From contig NZ_SDGZ01000015.1 of the NCBI RefSeq assembly GCF_008107635.1, positions 1 to 64,000 on the forward strand: a stretch of DNA of 64,000 nt. The letters are read 5' to 3'. The stretch comes from Weissella muntiaci (lineage in GTDB: Bacteria; Bacillota; Bacilli; Lactobacillales; Lactobacillaceae). This document shows positions 25,661 to 36,927 of the stretch, in pieces (position 1 is the stretch's first letter; every line of letters starts with the position of its first letter). The notes beneath the pieces were generated by a model. The model saw only the letters and a program-made list of their open reading frames with translations. It was not told the DNA's origin and did not search any database. The position numbers and the translations under genes are program-made.

Positions 25661-26605
25661 CTAATCTTCCTTGCGGAATCCCAAACCTAGCAATGCTAGC
25701 TTCTCTTGGATTTCATCAAGTGATTTCCGACCGAGGTTACGAACAGACATCATTTGTGTTTCTGAACGCTCCGTCAACTCTTGTACAGAGTTGATCCCGG
25801 CCCGTTTGAGACAATTATAAGACCGAACAGACAAGTCCAACTCTTCAATTGGAGTGTCGGCATGCTTACTGGTTGGTGCTTCTTCCTTGTCTACCATCAC
25901 CTGCGTCGTTGCTGCGCGCTCTGACAGCTCAACAAATGAGTTCAAGTGATCGGCCATGATTCGGGCAGCCAACGAAACAGCTTCGGTTGGCGTCAAAGAA
26001 CCATCAGTCCAAACATCCAAAGTCAACTTGTCGAAATCATCACGCTGACCAACACGGGTGCTCTCAACTTGATAATTTACGCGTTCGATTGGGGTAAAGA
26101 TTGAATCAATTGCTAGAACGCCAATTGGCATTTCATCATGCAATTCCTTATTTTGGTCCGCTGATACATAACCACGTCCGCGTGAAGCAGACAAAGTCAT
26201 GTGTAACGTAGCCCCAGCCGCAACAGTCGCGATGTAAGTATCTCCATTAAGGATCTCCACATCACTATCACCAGTAATATCACCGGCCGTAACGGTTGCT
26301 GGGCCGGTAACGTTTACTTCTAGTGTTTTGTCTTCGTCAGTTTCGATGCGCATTGAAACCTTTTTAAGGTTCAAAATAATTTGCGTTACGTCTTCAACAA
26401 CTCCTTCGACCGTTGAAAACTCATGCAAAACGCCATCAATCTGAACGGAGTCAATTGCCGCTCCCGGCAATGAAGACAACAATACACGGCGAAGTGAGTT
26501 ACCAAGCGTAGTACCAAAACCACGCTCAAGTGGCTCAACAACAAACTTACCGTAGTTACTATCTTCTTCCACCAGATTAATCTTTGGGTTCTCGAATTCA
26601 AGCAT
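25661..26605 (-). CDS. rpoA: RNA polymerase alpha subunit
   Basis: A 314-residue subunit that nucleates polymerase assembly. The N-terminal dimer domain has [28 protein letters not shown]; the C-terminal DNA-binding domain ends with [21 protein letters not shown]. The start is ATG at 26605 ([10 protein letters not shown]); AAGGGG lies 11 bases upstream. It sits between rpsK and rplQ as usual. Confidence 0.98.
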   Translation of the reverse strand: MLEFENPKINLVEEDSNYGKFVVEPLERGFGTTLGNSLRRVLLSSLPGAAIDSVQIDGVLHEFSTVEGVVEDVTQIILNLKKVSMRIETDEDKTLEVNVTGPATVTAGDITGDSDVEILNGDTYIATVAAGATLHMTLSASRGRGYVSADQNKELHDEMPIGVLAIDSIFTPIERVNYQVESTRVGQRDDFDKLTLDVWTDGSLTPTEAVSLAARIMADHLNSFVELSERAATTQVMVDKEEAPTSKHADTPIEELDLSVRSYNCLKRAGINSVQELTERSETQMMSVRNLGRKSLDEIQEKLALLGLGFRKED

Positions 26606-26656
26606 ACTGTTAGTTACCCCTTTCAAAGCATTGTGTGAACTAGTTGCAACTGGCAA

Positions 26657-27043
26657 TTAGACACGACGACGCTTTGGTGGACGTGAACCGTTGTGAGGTA
26701 CTGGTGTAACATCCTTAATAGATGCAACTTCCAAACCTGCAGCGGCCAACGCACGGATTGCGGCTTCACGACCAGAACCAGGTCCCTTAACAGTTACCTC
26801 AACAGTCTTCATTCCGTTTTCCATTGCGCTCTTAGCAGCAGCCTCAGCAGCCATTTGCGCAGCAAACGGCGTTGACTTACGGCTACCCTTGAAACCAAGA
26901 GCACCAGCTGATGACCAAGCAACAGCATTTCCTTGAACGTCAGTGATCATTACGATCGTGTTGTTGAATGTTGCGTGGATGTGAGCTACACCTGACTCAA
27001 TATTCTTCTTTACACGACGCTTACGATTAGTACGACCTGCCAT
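26657..27043 (-). CDS. rpsK: 30S ribosomal protein S11
   Basis: The 128-residue platform protein starts [18 protein letters not shown] at 27043 and ends in the invariant [12 protein letters not shown]. It follows rpsM by 30 bases and lies before rpoA. Confidence 0.97.
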   Translation of the reverse strand: MAGRTNRKRRVKKNIESGVAHIHATFNNTIVMITDVQGNAVAWSSAGALGFKGSRKSTPFAAQMAAEAAAKSAMENGMKTVEVTVKGPGSGREAAIRALAAAGLEVASIKDVTPVPHNGSRPPKRRRV

Positions 27044-27073
27044 AATCAAGTAATCTCCTTTCTTAAAAATTAA

Positions 27074-27439
27074 TTACTTCTTCTTACCTGCAATAGCAAC
27101 AGCTGGGCCCTTACGCGTACGAGCATTGTTCTTCGTGTTTTGTCCACGAACAGGCAAGCCCTTACGGTGGCGGATACCGCGGTATGATGCAATTTCTTGC
27201 AACGACTTAATGTTCAATGAAACCTCACGACGCAAGTCACCTTCTACCTTAATACCGTCAACGACGGCACGGATAGCGTCTTCTTGGTCGGGAGTCAAAT
27301 CACGAACACGAACATCTTCTGAAACATTTGCTTCAACCAAGATCTTCTTTGCCGTTGTATTACCGATTCCGTATACATAAGTCAATGCGATTACAACACG
27401 CTTGTCACGTGGTAAATCAATTCCTGCAATACGAGCCAT
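27074..27439 (-). CDS. rpsM: 30S ribosomal protein S13
   Basis: A 121-residue head protein contacting tRNA and L5. The start [15 protein letters not shown] and the basic tail [15 protein letters not shown] are standard. It follows rpmJ in the alpha operon. Confidence 0.97.
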   Translation of the reverse strand: MARIAGIDLPRDKRVVIALTYVYGIGNTTAKKILVEANVSEDVRVRDLTPDQEDAIRAVVDGIKVEGDLRREVSLNIKSLQEIASYRGIRHRKGLPVRGQNTKNNARTRKGPAVAIAGKKK

Positions 27440-27478
27440 TACGATTACCTCCTATTTATATAATTTTATCAAAATGCC

Positions 27479-27598
27479 TTAGGCACCTTGACGTTGCTTG
27501 TGCTTAGGGTTTGCTGAGCAAATCACCATTACACGACCATTACGCTTGATAACCTTGCAGTTATCACACATAGGCTTAACTGATGGACGAACCTTCAT
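27479..27598 (-). CDS. rpmJ: 50S ribosomal protein L36, zinc type
   Basis: A 39-residue protein between infA and rpsM. It has the C-C-C-H zinc set: MCDNCKV, then a third Cys in [11 protein letters not shown] with its His. It is too short for most ORF finders but has a GGAGG-type site before the ATG at 27598. Confidence 0.95.
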   Translation of the reverse strand: MKVRPSVKPMCDNCKVIKRNGRVMVICSANPKHKQRQGA

Positions 27599-27634
27599 GA
27601 TATTTACCTCCTAATTAGAATTAAAATGATTTGT

Positions 27635-27850
27635 TTAACGGAAACGGTATGTAATCCGTCCCTTAGTCAAATCGTATGGCGACATCTCTACCGTCACACG
27701 GTCACCAGGCAAGATACGAATGAAATTCTTCCGGATCTTTCCTGAGACGTGCGCAAGAATGGCGGCGCCGTTTTCCAATTCAACGGTAAACATGGCATTA
27801 GGCAAAGTATCCTTCACCACACCTTGAATTTCAATAACATCGTTGGCCAC
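27635..27850 (-). CDS. infA: Translation initiation factor IF-1, GTG start
   Basis: A 71-residue OB-fold protein. The core is [22 protein letters not shown] and the end ITYRFR. The GTG at 27850 follows AAAGGAGG, and an upstream in-frame ATG would add a non-family extension. It is between adk and rpmJ. Confidence 0.95.
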   Translation of the reverse strand: MANDVIEIQGVVKDTLPNAMFTVELENGAAILAHVSGKIRKNFIRILPGDRVTVEMSPYDLTKGRITYRFR

Positions 27851-27942
27851 GTTGCTGCCTCCTTTGTTGTGACAATTGAGAACGTAACACAAAATTATAA
27901 CATAGACACGCCCGGTTTAACAACCGAATATGCTAGAAATAA

Positions 27943-28512
27943 TTAGGCGTTCTTCACATTGTCGAGCAATGCCGTAACATCTGCAAAAACAGTATCTAAC
28001 TCACGAGCCCCATCGATTTTGCTCAAGATGCCCTTGGCATCATAGAACTCGGCGATTGGCTCAGTCAAAGCACCGTTGACATCCAAGCGATTCTTGATTA
28101 CTTCTGGCGTATCGTCTGCACGACCACGCGCCATCATGCGATCAATCAACACTTGTTGGTCAGCTGTAAAGTAGATGACTGCGTCCAACTTACGTCCATC
28201 TCGAGCAAGCATTTCATCCAAAGCCTTAGCTTGGTCCAAGTTACGAGGGAAACCATCTAAGATGAAACCTTCCTTCGTGTCAGCTTGAGCTAAACGTTCA
28301 GCAACGATCCCGTTTGTAACCTCGTCAGGAACAAGATTACCGGCATCCATGAATGACTTTGCCTTCAAACCAAGCTCAGTTTCGTTGGCCATAGCGGCCC
28401 GGAACATATCCCCGGTTGAGATGTGTGGCAAGTTGTATTGTTCAACAATCTTTGCAGCTTGGGTACCCTTACCAACCCCTGGTAAGCCCAATAACATGAG
28501 ATTCATACTCAT
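27943..28512 (-). CDS. adk: Adenylate kinase, short-lid form
   Basis: A 189-residue enzyme interconverting AMP, ATP and ADP. The P-loop LLGLPGVGKGTQA and GFILDGFPRN are clear. Between RMMARGRADD and PEVIKNRL the lid is short, so the 4-Cys zinc lid found in many Firmicutes is missing, as in other short adenylate kinases. Its start overlaps the secY stop by 4 bases. A second ATG at 28506 is also possible. Confidence 0.96.
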   Translation of the reverse strand: MSMNLMLLGLPGVGKGTQAAKIVEQYNLPHISTGDMFRAAMANETELGLKAKSFMDAGNLVPDEVTNGIVAERLAQADTKEGFILDGFPRNLDQAKALDEMLARDGRKLDAVIYFTADQQVLIDRMMARGRADDTPEVIKNRLDVNGALTEPIAEFYDAKGILSKIDGARELDTVFADVTALLDNVKNA

Positions 28513-29816
28513 TTTGCTTTGACTCCTTCTTGAATAAATCCAACATATTGACGCTTCATCATCAATCCTTCAAGTTGCTTGATCAAGTCAATTGCCACAC
28601 CGATAACAATCAATAATGACGTACCAGACATAGCTAATCGAGAATCAAGCCCGAAGAAATGAACTGCTAACATTGGGACCAAAGCCACCAATCCTAGGAA
28701 CAAAGCTCCAACTACTGATAGGCGCATTAGCAAACCAGAAATCCAACGTTGTGTTGATTCCCCAGGCCAGACACCTACAATATAACTACCTTGCTTTTGC
28801 AAGTTCTCCGACATCTTTTCAGGGTTAACCTGAACGAAAGCATAGAAGAACGTAAACAAGACAATCAGTACTGTATAGACAATTCCACCTTGCAACGTTT
28901 GCGTTGAAAGATATGTCATTGCCGTACTGTACCAAGAGCTATCTGCAAATTTACCTGAGAAGGCTTGCAAAATCGTTTGCGGTGTAACCAACAAAGATGA
29001 CGCGAAGATAACTGGAATAACTCCAGCCACATTCACTCGTAGAGGCAAGAACGAAGCCGAACTTGCACCTGACGAACGTCGCGTATATTGCATTGGAATC
29101 CGTCGAATTGCTTGATTAACCCAGGTAACAAAAGCGATTGCCAAGATAAAGAGCATTAACATTCCCACCATAAAGGCTGAACCACGCGCTGGATCAGAAT
29201 TTTGGAGAACATTCTCTTTAAACATTTGGTACAACCCTGCTGGAACACGCGCAATGATACCAGCAAAGATCAGCATTGAGACACCTTGACCGAGTCCACG
29301 ATCAGTGATCATTTCACCTAACCAAACGGCAAACATTGTACCGGCAGTTAGAATGAAACCAATTAAGACATAGGTTTGCCAATTTGGCGTTTGCACCAAA
29401 TGAATTGAACTTAATTGGTTGAACCCAGCTGTAATACCAATTGATTGAACAAAAGCTAGGATAATCGTCAAATACCGAGTGACTTGATTCAACTTACGTC
29501 GACCAACTTCACCCTGTTTCGACCATTCAACAAATCGTGGCACAATATCCATTTGTAGAAGTTGTACCACGATTTGTGCAGTAACGTATGGTGATACCCC
29601 CATTGCGAACAATGAGTAATTGGTAAGTCCACCACCGCTAAACATATTCAAAATACTGCCGAGCCCAGAATTTGCTACTTCTTGAAGTGCGGCCGTGTTA
29701 ATTCCCGGCACTGTGATATATGCACCCAAGCGGTAAACAATTAGAATCATCAAGGTAAATATCAATTTCTTACGAATATCTTTTTCCTTGAGCGACATGA
29801 GCACGGTTGTCAGCAT
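28509..29816 (-). CDS. secY: Preprotein translocase subunit SecY
   Basis: A 435-residue channel protein with ten membrane helices. The plug and first-helix region (YRLGAYITVPGIN) and ALGVSPYVTAQ-type block (here AMGVSPYVTAQIVVQLLQ) are present, as is the C5 loop RRIPMQYTRR. The start overlaps the rplO stop (TAATG), and the end overlaps adk. It works with secE at 11266. Confidence 0.97.
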   Translation of the reverse strand: MLTTVLMSLKEKDIRKKLIFTLMILIVYRLGAYITVPGINTAALQEVANSGLGSILNMFSGGGLTNYSLFAMGVSPYVTAQIVVQLLQMDIVPRFVEWSKQGEVGRRKLNQVTRYLTIILAFVQSIGITAGFNQLSSIHLVQTPNWQTYVLIGFILTAGTMFAVWLGEMITDRGLGQGVSMLIFAGIIARVPAGLYQMFKENVLQNSDPARGSAFMVGMLMLFILAIAFVTWVNQAIRRIPMQYTRRSSGASSASFLPLRVNVAGVIPVIFASSLLVTPQTILQAFSGKFADSSWYSTAMTYLSTQTLQGGIVYTVLIVLFTFFYAFVQVNPEKMSENLQKQGSYIVGVWPGESTQRWISGLLMRLSVVGALFLGLVALVPMLAVHFFGLDSRLAMSGTSLLIVIGVAIDLIKQLEGLMMKRQYVGFIQEGVKAK

Positions 29817-30250
29817 TAGATCACCTCAGTCTTACCACCAGCAGCTTCAATAGCAGTTACGGCAGCAGCAGAGAACTTGCTAGCTTTAACAGTCAATGAT
29901 TTCTCAAGTTGACCATTTGCTAAGATCTTAACACCGCTCAATTCTTTTTTAATAATACCAGCTTCAATCAGCAAGGCTGGTGAAACTTCAGTACCATTAT
30001 CGAATTGGTTCAACACGTCCAAGTTCACAACAGCGAACTCTTTACGGTTGATGTTAGTAAATCCACGCTTTGGAATGCGACGGAACAAAGGCATTTGTCC
30101 ACCTTCGAAACCAAGACGTACCTTACCACGAGCCTTTTGACCCTTTTGACCACGTCCAGCGGTCTTACCGTTACCAGATGACTCACCACGACCCACACGA
30201 TTGCGGACCTTACGTGAACCAGCGACAACTTGGAGCTCATTAAGCTTCAT
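29816..30250 (-). CDS. rplO: 50S ribosomal protein L15
   Basis: The 144-residue assembly protein has a glycine-rich RNA-binding start ([20 protein letters not shown]) and [18 protein letters not shown]. It is upstream of and overlapping secY. Confidence 0.97.
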   Translation of the reverse strand: MKLNELQVVAGSRKVRNRVGRGESSGNGKTAGRGQKGQKARGKVRLGFEGGQMPLFRRIPKRGFTNINRKEFAVVNLDVLNQFDNGTEVSPALLIEAGIIKKELSGVKILANGQLEKSLTVKASKFSAAAVTAIEAAGGKTEVI

Positions 30251-30276
30251 TAGGTTTACCTCCTATTAATCTCAGC

Positions 30277-30465
30277 TTACTCAGCTACTAACGCAACAGT
30301 AACCAAGTGAGCAATCTTAAACACAGCACCACGTGTTTGAGGATTGTTAGGCAAAACTACTGATGAGTTTACCTTGTTAAGCCCTAGAGCTTTAACAATC
30401 GCACGTTGGTTTGGCTTGCGGTGAGCAGCACTCTTCACAAGCGTAATCTTAACTTGTTCTGACAT
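30277..30465 (-). CDS. rpmD: 50S ribosomal protein L30
   Basis: A 62-residue protein, [32 protein letters not shown]. It lies between rpsE and rplO, 11 bases from rpsE, in the standard order. Confidence 0.96.
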   Translation of the reverse strand: MSEQVKITLVKSAAHRKPNQRAIVKALGLNKVNSSVVLPNNPQTRGAVFKIAHLVTVALVAE

Positions 30466-30476
30466 ATTCTGCCTCC

Positions 30477-30980
30477 TTAATCAGCCAAGTGCTCAAGTGA
30501 GACTTGACGCAACTCGGCAACTTCTTCAGCGTTCTTCAATTCAGAGATAGCTTCGAAAGTTGCGCGCACAACGTTAATTGGTGTTGATGAACCTAGTGAC
30601 TTTGCAGTCACGTCGGCAATACCAGCCAATTCCAAAACGGCACGTGCAGCACCACCGGCTGCAACTCCAGAACCTTCAACGGCTGGCTTCAACAAAATGC
30701 GTCCGCCACCGAAGATACCCAATGAAGAATGAGGAAGGGTCGTGCCAACAGTTGGGACAGCGATGATGTTGCGCTTGGCAGCTTCAACAGCCTTACGGAT
30801 AGCCTCAGGAACTTCTTGAGCCTTTCCAGTACCAAAACCAACGTGACCATTACGGTCTCCAACTACAACCAAAGCAGCGAAACGTAGACGACGTCCACCC
30901 TTAACAACCTTTGTAACACGGTTGATGGCAACAACGTTTTCTTCTAGTTCGCCGAGCTTCTTTGGATCGATATAAGCCAT
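30477..30980 (-). CDS. rpsE: 30S ribosomal protein S5
   Basis: A 167-residue protein of the decoding-site periphery. The dsRNA-binding-like part has [20 protein letters not shown] and the second half [17 protein letters not shown]. Standard place between rplR and rpmD. Confidence 0.97.
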   Translation of the reverse strand: MAYIDPKKLGELEENVVAINRVTKVVKGGRRLRFAALVVVGDRNGHVGFGTGKAQEVPEAIRKAVEAAKRNIIAVPTVGTTLPHSSLGIFGGGRILLKPAVEGSGVAAGGAARAVLELAGIADVTAKSLGSSTPINVVRATFEAISELKNAEEVAELRQVSLEHLAD

Positions 30981-30999
30981 GATATATTCCTCCTTCCTA

Positions 31000-31356
31000 T
31001 TAGAACTTCAAACCAGCTTCACGAGCTGCTTCGGCCAATGCTTGTACACGTCCGTGATACAAGTATCCACCACGATCGAAGACAACGTCGACGATACCCT
31101 TTGAAGCAGCACGTTCAGCAACTAAAGCACCAACTTTAGCGGCTTGTTCAGTCTTTGGTGCAGTTTCAACAGCTGCATCCAAAGTTGAGGCACTAGCAAG
31201 CGTCACACCCGCTACGTCATCAATTAATTGCGCGTAGATGTTCTTGTTAGAACGGTAAACGTTCAAGCGTGGGCGCTCAGCAGTACCGGAAATCTTTCCA
31301 CGAACACGAGTGTGTCGATGTTGACGCACTTTGTTCTTGTCTGACTTCGTAATCAT
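31000..31356 (-). CDS. rplR: 50S ribosomal protein L18
   Basis: A 118-residue 5S rRNA-binding protein. The basic start [20 protein letters not shown] begins at the ATG 31356 after GAGG; the upstream in-frame ATG at 31395 is not used. The end [17 protein letters not shown] is conserved. Confidence 0.97.
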   Translation of the reverse strand: MITKSDKNKVRQHRHTRVRGKISGTAERPRLNVYRSNKNIYAQLIDDVAGVTLASASTLDAAVETAPKTEQAAKVGALVAERAASKGIVDVVFDRGGYLYHGRVQALAEAAREAGLKF

Positions 31357-31444
31357 TGTTCGTAACCTCGTTTTCGTATAATCGGAGATATACATAGTAA
31401 GTAGTCAGGATGTTGCAATCCTCAACTTAGATCTAAATCTAAGA

Positions 31445-31981
31445 TTACTTACCAGTCTTACCTTCCTTACGTGCAACAATTTCGCCTTCGTAACGAATTC
31501 CCTTACCCTTATAAGGTTCTGGGGCGCGTACGGCGCGAATTTCAGCGGCCAAATCACCGACCAATTGCTTGCTGATACCTTCAACAGTAATAGTTACTGA
31601 ATCAGGAACTTCAACAGTCAATCCTTCACGGGCCTCAAACTCAACTGGGTGTGAGTAACCTACAGACAAAACAAGCTTGTCGCCTTGCTTTGCGGCACGG
31701 TAACCAACACCGACCAACTTCAAAGTCTTTTTGAAGCCATTTGAGACACCCTCAACCATGTTAGCAACATTGGCGCGAGTAGTTCCGTGAAGTGCCTTAG
31801 TGCGACCGTCGTCAGATGAACGGCTAAATGAAACATTTGAACCATCAACTGAGAGAGTAATTTCTGAAGCGACCGTGCGTGACAATTCACCCTTAGGTCC
31901 CTTGACAGTTACGACATCGCCTTGACGTGATACTTCAACACCAGCAGGCAAAGTCAAAACCTTATTACCAATACGACTCAT
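31445..31981 (-). CDS. rplF: 50S ribosomal protein L6
   Basis: A 178-residue two-domain protein. It opens [17 protein letters not shown] and ends with [14 protein letters not shown], the family signature. It follows rpsH by 31 bases. Confidence 0.97.
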   Translation of the reverse strand: MSRIGNKVLTLPAGVEVSRQGDVVTVKGPKGELSRTVASEITLSVDGSNVSFSRSSDDGRTKALHGTTRANVANMVEGVSNGFKKTLKLVGVGYRAAKQGDKLVLSVGYSHPVEFEAREGLTVEVPDSVTITVEGISKQLVGDLAAEIRAVRAPEPYKGKGIRYEGEIVARKEGKTGK

Positions 31982-32012
31982 CGGTAGACACCTCCTTATT
32001 AGATTTTATTTA

Positions 32013-32411
32013 TTACCAGACGTAAGCCAATACCTCGCCACCAATTTTCTTGGCGCGAGCTTCCTTATCGGTGATGACACCTTCAGAAGTTGAGATGATA
32101 GCGATACCCAAACCGTTGAAAACCTTTGGTACAGCATCAGCCTTAACATAAGAACGCAAACCTGGCTTTGAAATACGCTTCAAACCAGTGATAACGCGTT
32201 GCTTATCGGCACTGTACTTAAGGAAGACACGGATGACACCTTGCTTGTCATCTTCAATGTATTCAACGTCGCGAACAAAGCCTTCATTCTTCAAAATCTC
32301 GGCGATGTCCTTCTTGATCTTTGATGCAGGTACTTCGACTGAATCGTGACGAACCATGTTGGCGTTACGAATACGAGTCAAAAAGTCTGCAATTGGGTCA
32401 GTCATAGACAT
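32013..32411 (-). CDS. rpsH: 30S ribosomal protein S8
   Basis: A 132-residue rRNA-binding protein, which in other bacteria represses the spc operon. [18 protein letters not shown] and [12 protein letters not shown] are typical. Only 45 bases separate it from rplE, and no rpsN is found there. Confidence 0.97.
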   Translation of the reverse strand: MSMTDPIADFLTRIRNANMVRHDSVEVPASKIKKDIAEILKNEGFVRDVEYIEDDKQGVIRVFLKYSADKQRVITGLKRISKPGLRSYVKADAVPKVFNGLGIAIISTSEGVITDKEARAKKIGGEVLAYVW

Positions 32412-32456
32412 TGATTTTTGCCTCCTTGCAAAATTTACTGTTTGACAGTTAATTGA

Positions 32457-32996
32457 TTACTTAGCGAAAGGCATACCCATTTGAGTAAGCATTTCACGAG
32501 CTTCTTCGTCAGTGTTAGCAGTCGTTACGATAACGATATCTAATCCACGGACACGGTTAACTTGATCGTAATCGATTTCTGGGAAAATCAATTGTTCCTT
32601 GATTCCCAAAGTGTAGTTTCCACGACCATCGAAGGCCTTTGCAGAAACACCACGGAAGTCACGAACACGTGGTAGTGATACGCTGATTAACTTATCCAAG
32701 AAATCATACATACGCTCACCGCGCAACGTAACCTTAGTTCCGATTGCCATACCCTCACGCAAACGGAAGCCAGCGATTGACTTCTTTGCACGCGTGATAA
32801 CAGGCTTTTGACCAGCAATCAATTCCAATTCAGCAACAGCTTCATCCAAGTTCTTAGAGTTTGATACAGCATCACCAACACCCATGTTCAAAACGATCTT
32901 TTCGATCTTTGGTGTTTGCATTGATGAAGTGTAGTTAAACTTTTCGATCATTGAAGGTTGAACTTCCTTAACAAACTTTTCTTTTAAGCGATTCAT
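32457..32996 (-). CDS. rplE: 50S ribosomal protein L5
   Basis: A 179-residue 5S rRNA-binding protein. The blocks [26 protein letters not shown] and VRDFRGVS are conserved, and the last residues are TQMGMPFAK. It follows rplX by 34 bases. Confidence 0.97.
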   Translation of the reverse strand: MNRLKEKFVKEVQPSMIEKFNYTSSMQTPKIEKIVLNMGVGDAVSNSKNLDEAVAELELIAGQKPVITRAKKSIAGFRLREGMAIGTKVTLRGERMYDFLDKLISVSLPRVRDFRGVSAKAFDGRGNYTLGIKEQLIFPEIDYDQVNRVRGLDIVIVTTANTDEEAREMLTQMGMPFAK

Positions 32997-33030
32997 GATA
33001 AAGATTTCCTCCTTCCTTTCCTTTGATTAA

Positions 33031-33339
33031 TTATGCCAAAGTCGTTCCAGACTTCTTTGCAAAACGTACCTTCTTGCCATCTTCAACCTTGTAACCAACA
33101 CGAGTTGGCTCGTTAGTAGAAGGGTCAAGCAATTGTACATTTGAGACGTGGATTGGAGCTTCAAGCTCGATAATTCCACCTTGTGGGTATTGGTTGTTTG
33201 GCTTTTGGTGCTTCTTAATCATATTCACACCTTCGACAACAACACGGTCCTTGGCAGCGAATGTCTTAACAACAGTCCCTTCCTTGCCCTTGTCCTTGCC
33301 GGCGATAACCTTAACCTTGTCACCAGTCTTCACAAACAT
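33031..33339 (-). CDS. rplX: 50S ribosomal protein L24
   Basis: A 102-residue assembly protein with a KOW motif at the start ([18 protein letters not shown]) and [10 protein letters not shown]. Standard place between rplN and rplE. Confidence 0.97.
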   Translation of the reverse strand: MFVKTGDKVKVIAGKDKGKEGTVVKTFAAKDRVVVEGVNMIKKHQKPNNQYPQGGIIELEAPIHVSNVQLLDPSTNEPTRVGYKVEDGKKVRFAKKSGTTLA

Positions 33340-33372
33340 GCGAGGCTTCCTCCTTTGATTTAATGATGGCGA

Positions 33373-33741
33373 TTACAATACTTCAGGTGCCAATGACACA
33401 ATACGCATGTAATCATTGTCACGCAATTCACGCGCAACAGGTCCGAAGATACGAGTCCCAACTGGGCTCTTATCATCCTTTACGATAACGGCAGCGTTCT
33501 CATCAAACTTGATGTATGAACCATCTGCACGGTGCATTCCTGAAACAGTACGAACGATAACGGCTTTAACAACGTCACCCTTCTTTACAGTTCCACCAGG
33601 AATGGCTTGCTTAACAGTTGCGACGATCATGTCACCGATTCCGGCGAACTTACGACCTGAACCACCCAAAACCTTGATTGTCAAGATTTCACGTGCTCCT
33701 GAGTTGTCAGCAACTTTCAAACGACTCTCTTGTTGAATCAC
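33373..33741 (-). CDS. rplN: 50S ribosomal protein L14
   Basis: A 122-residue protein beginning [18 protein letters not shown] with the L14 signature; [24 protein letters not shown] closes it. First gene of the spc group, after rpsQ. Confidence 0.98.
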   Translation of the reverse strand: MIQQESRLKVADNSGAREILTIKVLGGSGRKFAGIGDMIVATVKQAIPGGTVKKGDVVKAVIVRTVSGMHRADGSYIKFDENAAVIVKDDKSPVGTRIFGPVARELRDNDYMRIVSLAPEVL

Positions 33742-33786
33742 GATTCTGTCTCCTTTCCGCTATTGGTAAAATTCGAGATTAAACGA

Positions 33787-34053
33787 TTAGATAATAACGG
33801 CCTTCTCGACGATTTCTACCAAACGGAAGCGCTTTGTAGCTGATGTTGGACGTGTCTCCATGATACGTACAATGTCACCTTCTTTAGCTTCGTTGTTTTC
33901 ATCGTGAGCCTTAAACTTCTTCGTGTATTTAACACGCTTACCATATACGGGGTGGTTTTTGTAAGTCTCGATGGCAACCGTAATAGTCTTCTCCATCTTG
34001 TCTGAAACCACGCGGCCTTGGTAAACCTTACGTGCGTTACGAGCTTCAGTCAT
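33787..34053 (-). CDS. rpsQ: 30S ribosomal protein S17
   Basis: An 88-residue OB-fold protein: [20 protein letters not shown] and [23 protein letters not shown]. It ends the S10 group. Confidence 0.97.
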   Translation of the reverse strand: MTEARNARKVYQGRVVSDKMEKTITVAIETYKNHPVYGKRVKYTKKFKAHDENNEAKEGDIVRIMETRPTSATKRFRLVEIVEKAVII

Positions 34054-34071
34054 ATCGGTCTCCTCTCTAGC

Positions 34072-34278
34072 TTACTTGTTCAATTCTTGTTGACGGATAA
34101 CCGTCTTGATACGTGCGATTTGCTTACGTACTTCTGAAAGACGGGCCGTGTTCTCAAGTTGACCAGTAGCTAGTTGGAAACGTAAATTGAATAGCTCTTC
34201 TTTGTAGCTCTTCTCTTTAGCAACCAACTCTTCTTGGCTGAGGCCCTTGATTTCGTTTTGTAAATCCTTGATCTTCAT
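34072..34278 (-). CDS. rpmC: 50S ribosomal protein L29
   Basis: A 68-residue two-helix protein near the exit tunnel, with [20 protein letters not shown]. Its start touches the rplP stop. Confidence 0.97.
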   Translation of the reverse strand: MKIKDLQNEIKGLSQEELVAKEKSYKEELFNLRFQLATGQLENTARLSEVRKQIARIKTVIRQQELNK

Positions 34279-34697
34279 TATTCACCCTCCACTTGACGAG
34301 TCAAGATTTTCGTCTTAACTGGCAACTTGTGAGATGCAAGACGCAAGGCTTCACGGGCAACCTCTTCAGGTACACCAGCAACTTCGAACATTACCTTACC
34401 ACGCTTAACAGGTGCAACCCATCCATCAGGTGAACCCTTACCGTTACCCATACGAACACCGACACCCTTAGAAGTGTATGACAAGTGTGGGAAAATCTTA
34501 ATCCATACTTGACCACCACGCTTCATGTGACGAGTCATGGCAACACGAGCAGCCTCGATTTGGCGGTTTGAAATCCAGTGAGACTCAGTAGCTTGTAATC
34601 CGAACTCACCGAAGGCAACCGTCTTACCACCCTTAGCTTCACCACGCATCTTACCGCGGTGAGGACGGCGGTACTTAACACGCTTTGGTACTAGCAT
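34278..34697 (-). CDS. rplP: 50S ribosomal protein L16
   Basis: A 139-residue protein near the peptidyl-transferase centre. [19 protein letters not shown] opens it and [19 protein letters not shown] is conserved. It lies 2 bases after rpsC. Confidence 0.97.
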   Translation of the reverse strand: MLVPKRVKYRRPHRGKMRGEAKGGKTVAFGEFGLQATESHWISNRQIEAARVAMTRHMKRGGQVWIKIFPHLSYTSKGVGVRMGNGKGSPDGWVAPVKRGKVMFEVAGVPEEVAREALRLASHKLPVKTKILTRQVEGE

Positions 34698-34699
34698 GA

Positions 34700-35356
34700 T
34701 TACTTGCCTCCTTGCTTCTTCTCTGGCAAAATATCACCGCGGTAAATCCAAGTTTTAACACCTAGTTGACCGAAAGTAGTAGTTGCCTCATCCCATGAGT
34801 AGTCGATGTCTGCACGCAAAGTGTGCAAAGGCACCGTACCCTCAGTATATTGCTCAACACGAGCAATATCAGCTCCGTTAATACGACCTGAAACTTGTGT
34901 CTTGATACCCTTGGCACCAGCACGCATCGCACGTTGCATTGCACCACGCATAGCGCGGCGGAAAGCAACACGACGTTCCAAATCAGAAGCGATTTGTGAA
35001 CCGACCAAGTGGGCGTCCAAATCAGGCTTCTTAATCTCAATGATGTTGATGTGTACGCGCTCACCCTTAGCCACTAGACGTGACAATTCGTTACGCAATG
35101 CATCAACTTCAGATCCACCCTTACCAATAACCATACCTGGCTTAGCAGTGTGGATTGAGACGTTTACACGGTTTGCTGTACGCTCGATCTCAATGCGAGA
35201 TACTGATGCGTCAGCTAATTTAGTCTCGATATACTTACGTAGCTTCAAGTCTTCATGCAATGAAGTTACGTAGTCCTTCTTGTTTGCGTACCACTTAGCA
35301 TCCCAGTCGCGGATAATGCCGACACGCATACCAGTTGGGTTAATCTTTTGACCCAT
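34700..35356 (-). CDS. rpsC: 30S ribosomal protein S3
   Basis: A 218-residue KH-domain protein at the mRNA entry. [20 protein letters not shown] starts it, and the KH motif is [18 protein letters not shown]. Standard place after rplV. Confidence 0.98.
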   Translation of the reverse strand: MGQKINPTGMRVGIIRDWDAKWYANKKDYVTSLHEDLKLRKYIETKLADASVSRIEIERTANRVNVSIHTAKPGMVIGKGGSEVDALRNELSRLVAKGERVHINIIEIKKPDLDAHLVGSQIASDLERRVAFRRAMRGAMQRAMRAGAKGIKTQVSGRINGADIARVEQYTEGTVPLHTLRADIDYSWDEATTTFGQLGVKTWIYRGDILPEKKQGGK

Positions 35357-35369
35357 GACTCAATCCTCC

Positions 35370-35717
35370 TTACTTTTCTTTTACCACAATCGTAATGTGG
35401 CTAGTACGCTTGTTGATTGGTGAAGCTGAACCCTTGGCACGTGGACGGAAACGCTTTAGCGTTGGTCCTTCGTTAGCAAAGGCTTCGGCAACTACCAAAT
35501 CTTCACGATCTAGTGAATAGTTGTTCTCAGCATTAGCAACCGCTGAGTTCAACACTTTGTATACATCTAATGAAGAGTGGTTTGGCAAGAATTGCAAGAT
35601 TGCAAATGCTTCTGCCACACTCTTCCCACGAACTTGGTCAAGCACAAGGCGGACCTTACGTGGAGCGACACGAACGATTTTCGCTGTGGCGCGTGCTGAC
35701 GTGATTTGTTCAGCCAT
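35370..35717 (-). CDS. rplV: 50S ribosomal protein L22
   Basis: A 115-residue protein lining the exit tunnel. [20 protein letters not shown] and [21 protein letters not shown] (the loop tip) match the family. No macrolide-type change can be judged by eye. Confidence 0.97.
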   Translation of the reverse strand: MAEQITSARATAKIVRVAPRKVRLVLDQVRGKSVAEAFAILQFLPNHSSLDVYKVLNSAVANAENNYSLDREDLVVAEAFANEGPTLKRFRPRAKGSASPINKRTSHITIVVKEK

Positions 35718-35734
35718 TCTTAGTGCCTCCTAAA

Positions 35735-36016
35735 TTACTTACGCTTAGTCTTTTTGTCATCCGCTGCGTGACCATGGAATGTACGCGTAGGGACGAACTC
35801 ACCAAGCTTGTGACCAACCATGTCTTCTTGGACTAGAACTGGAACGTGCTTACGACCATCGTAAACTGCAAAAGTCAATCCAATAAAGCTAGGGAAAATC
35901 GTTGAACGACGTGACCATGTCTTGATAACTTCTTGCTTGCTTGAAGCGTTGGCTTCTTCAACCTTCTTCAACAAGTGAGCATCAGCAAATGGTCCCTTCT
36001 TCAGGCTGCGACTCAT
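35735..36016 (-). CDS. rpsS: 30S ribosomal protein S19
   Basis: A 93-residue head protein, [20 protein letters not shown] to [20 protein letters not shown]. It follows rplB by 62 bases. Confidence 0.98.
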   Translation of the reverse strand: MSRSLKKGPFADAHLLKKVEEANASSKQEVIKTWSRRSTIFPSFIGLTFAVYDGRKHVPVLVQEDMVGHKLGEFVPTRTFHGHAADDKKTKRK

Positions 36017-36078
36017 AATTGAGTCCTCCTCTCGTTTGCTTGTGTGTTATACACTAAATTACTTGTTTAGAAACAAGA

Positions 36079-36912
36079 CTACTTGCTCTTACGACCACGA
36101 ACGATAAACTTCGTTGAACGAGCCTTAACGTTACGAGTCTTCTTACCAGCAGTCTTCTTACCCCATGGTGACATTGGAGATGGACGACCAACTGGGGCCT
36201 TTCCTTCACCACCACCGTGTGGGTGATCGTTAGGGTTCATTACTGATCCACGAACGTGTGGACGTTGACCCTTCCAACGCTTACGACCAGCCTTACCCCA
36301 GTTAATCAATGAATGTTGTTCGTTTCCGACAACACCAACTGTGGCGCGGTTAGTAGCAAGGATCATACGAACTTCACCTGATGCCAAGCGAACAAGAACG
36401 TACTTTCCTTCCTTACCCAACAATTGAGCTGAAGTTCCAGCAGAACGGACCAATTGTCCACCCTTACCAGGCTTCAATTCGATATTGTGGATTTGAGTTC
36501 CATCAGGAATGTTTGCCAATGGCAAAGCGTTTCCGACCTTGATGTCGGCTTCAGGACCAGATTGAACAATCATGCCAACCTCAAGTCCCTTAGGCGCCAA
36601 GATATACGCTTTAACACCATCAGTATATTGCAACAAAGCAATATTTGCTGAACGGTTTGGATCGTATTCGATTGAAGCAACCTTGGCAACTACGTCGTCC
36701 TTAGTACGCTTGAAATCGATGATACGGTATTGACGCTTATGTCCACCACCACGGTGACGAACAGTCATGTGTCCGTAAGAGTTACGGGCACCAGTGTTTG
36801 ACTTTGATTCCAACAAACTCTTCTCGGGCGTCGTCTTTGTGATCTCAGCAAAATCTGAGCCAGTCATGTTACGACGACCGTTAGAGGTTGGCTTATACTT
36901 CTTGATAGCCAC
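36079..36912 (-). CDS. rplB: 50S ribosomal protein L2
   Basis: A 277-residue protein essential for subunit joining. The C-terminal [21 protein letters not shown] holds the critical His. It lies between rplW and rpsS. Confidence 0.98.
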   Translation of the reverse strand: MAIKKYKPTSNGRRNMTGSDFAEITKTTPEKSLLESKSNTGARNSYGHMTVRHRGGGHKRQYRIIDFKRTKDDVVAKVASIEYDPNRSANIALLQYTDGVKAYILAPKGLEVGMIVQSGPEADIKVGNALPLANIPDGTQIHNIELKPGKGGQLVRSAGTSAQLLGKEGKYVLVRLASGEVRMILATNRATVGVVGNEQHSLINWGKAGRKRWKGQRPHVRGSVMNPNDHPHGGGEGKAPVGRPSPMSPWGKKTAGKKTRNVKARSTKFIVRGRKSK

Positions 36913-36927
36913 GCTAATGTCCTCCTA

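Noticed and set aside
34806-35273. Plus-strand frame of 155 codons across rpsC
   Set aside because: Shadow of the S3 gene caused by its codon bias; Ser/Arg/Ile-rich and lacking any motif.
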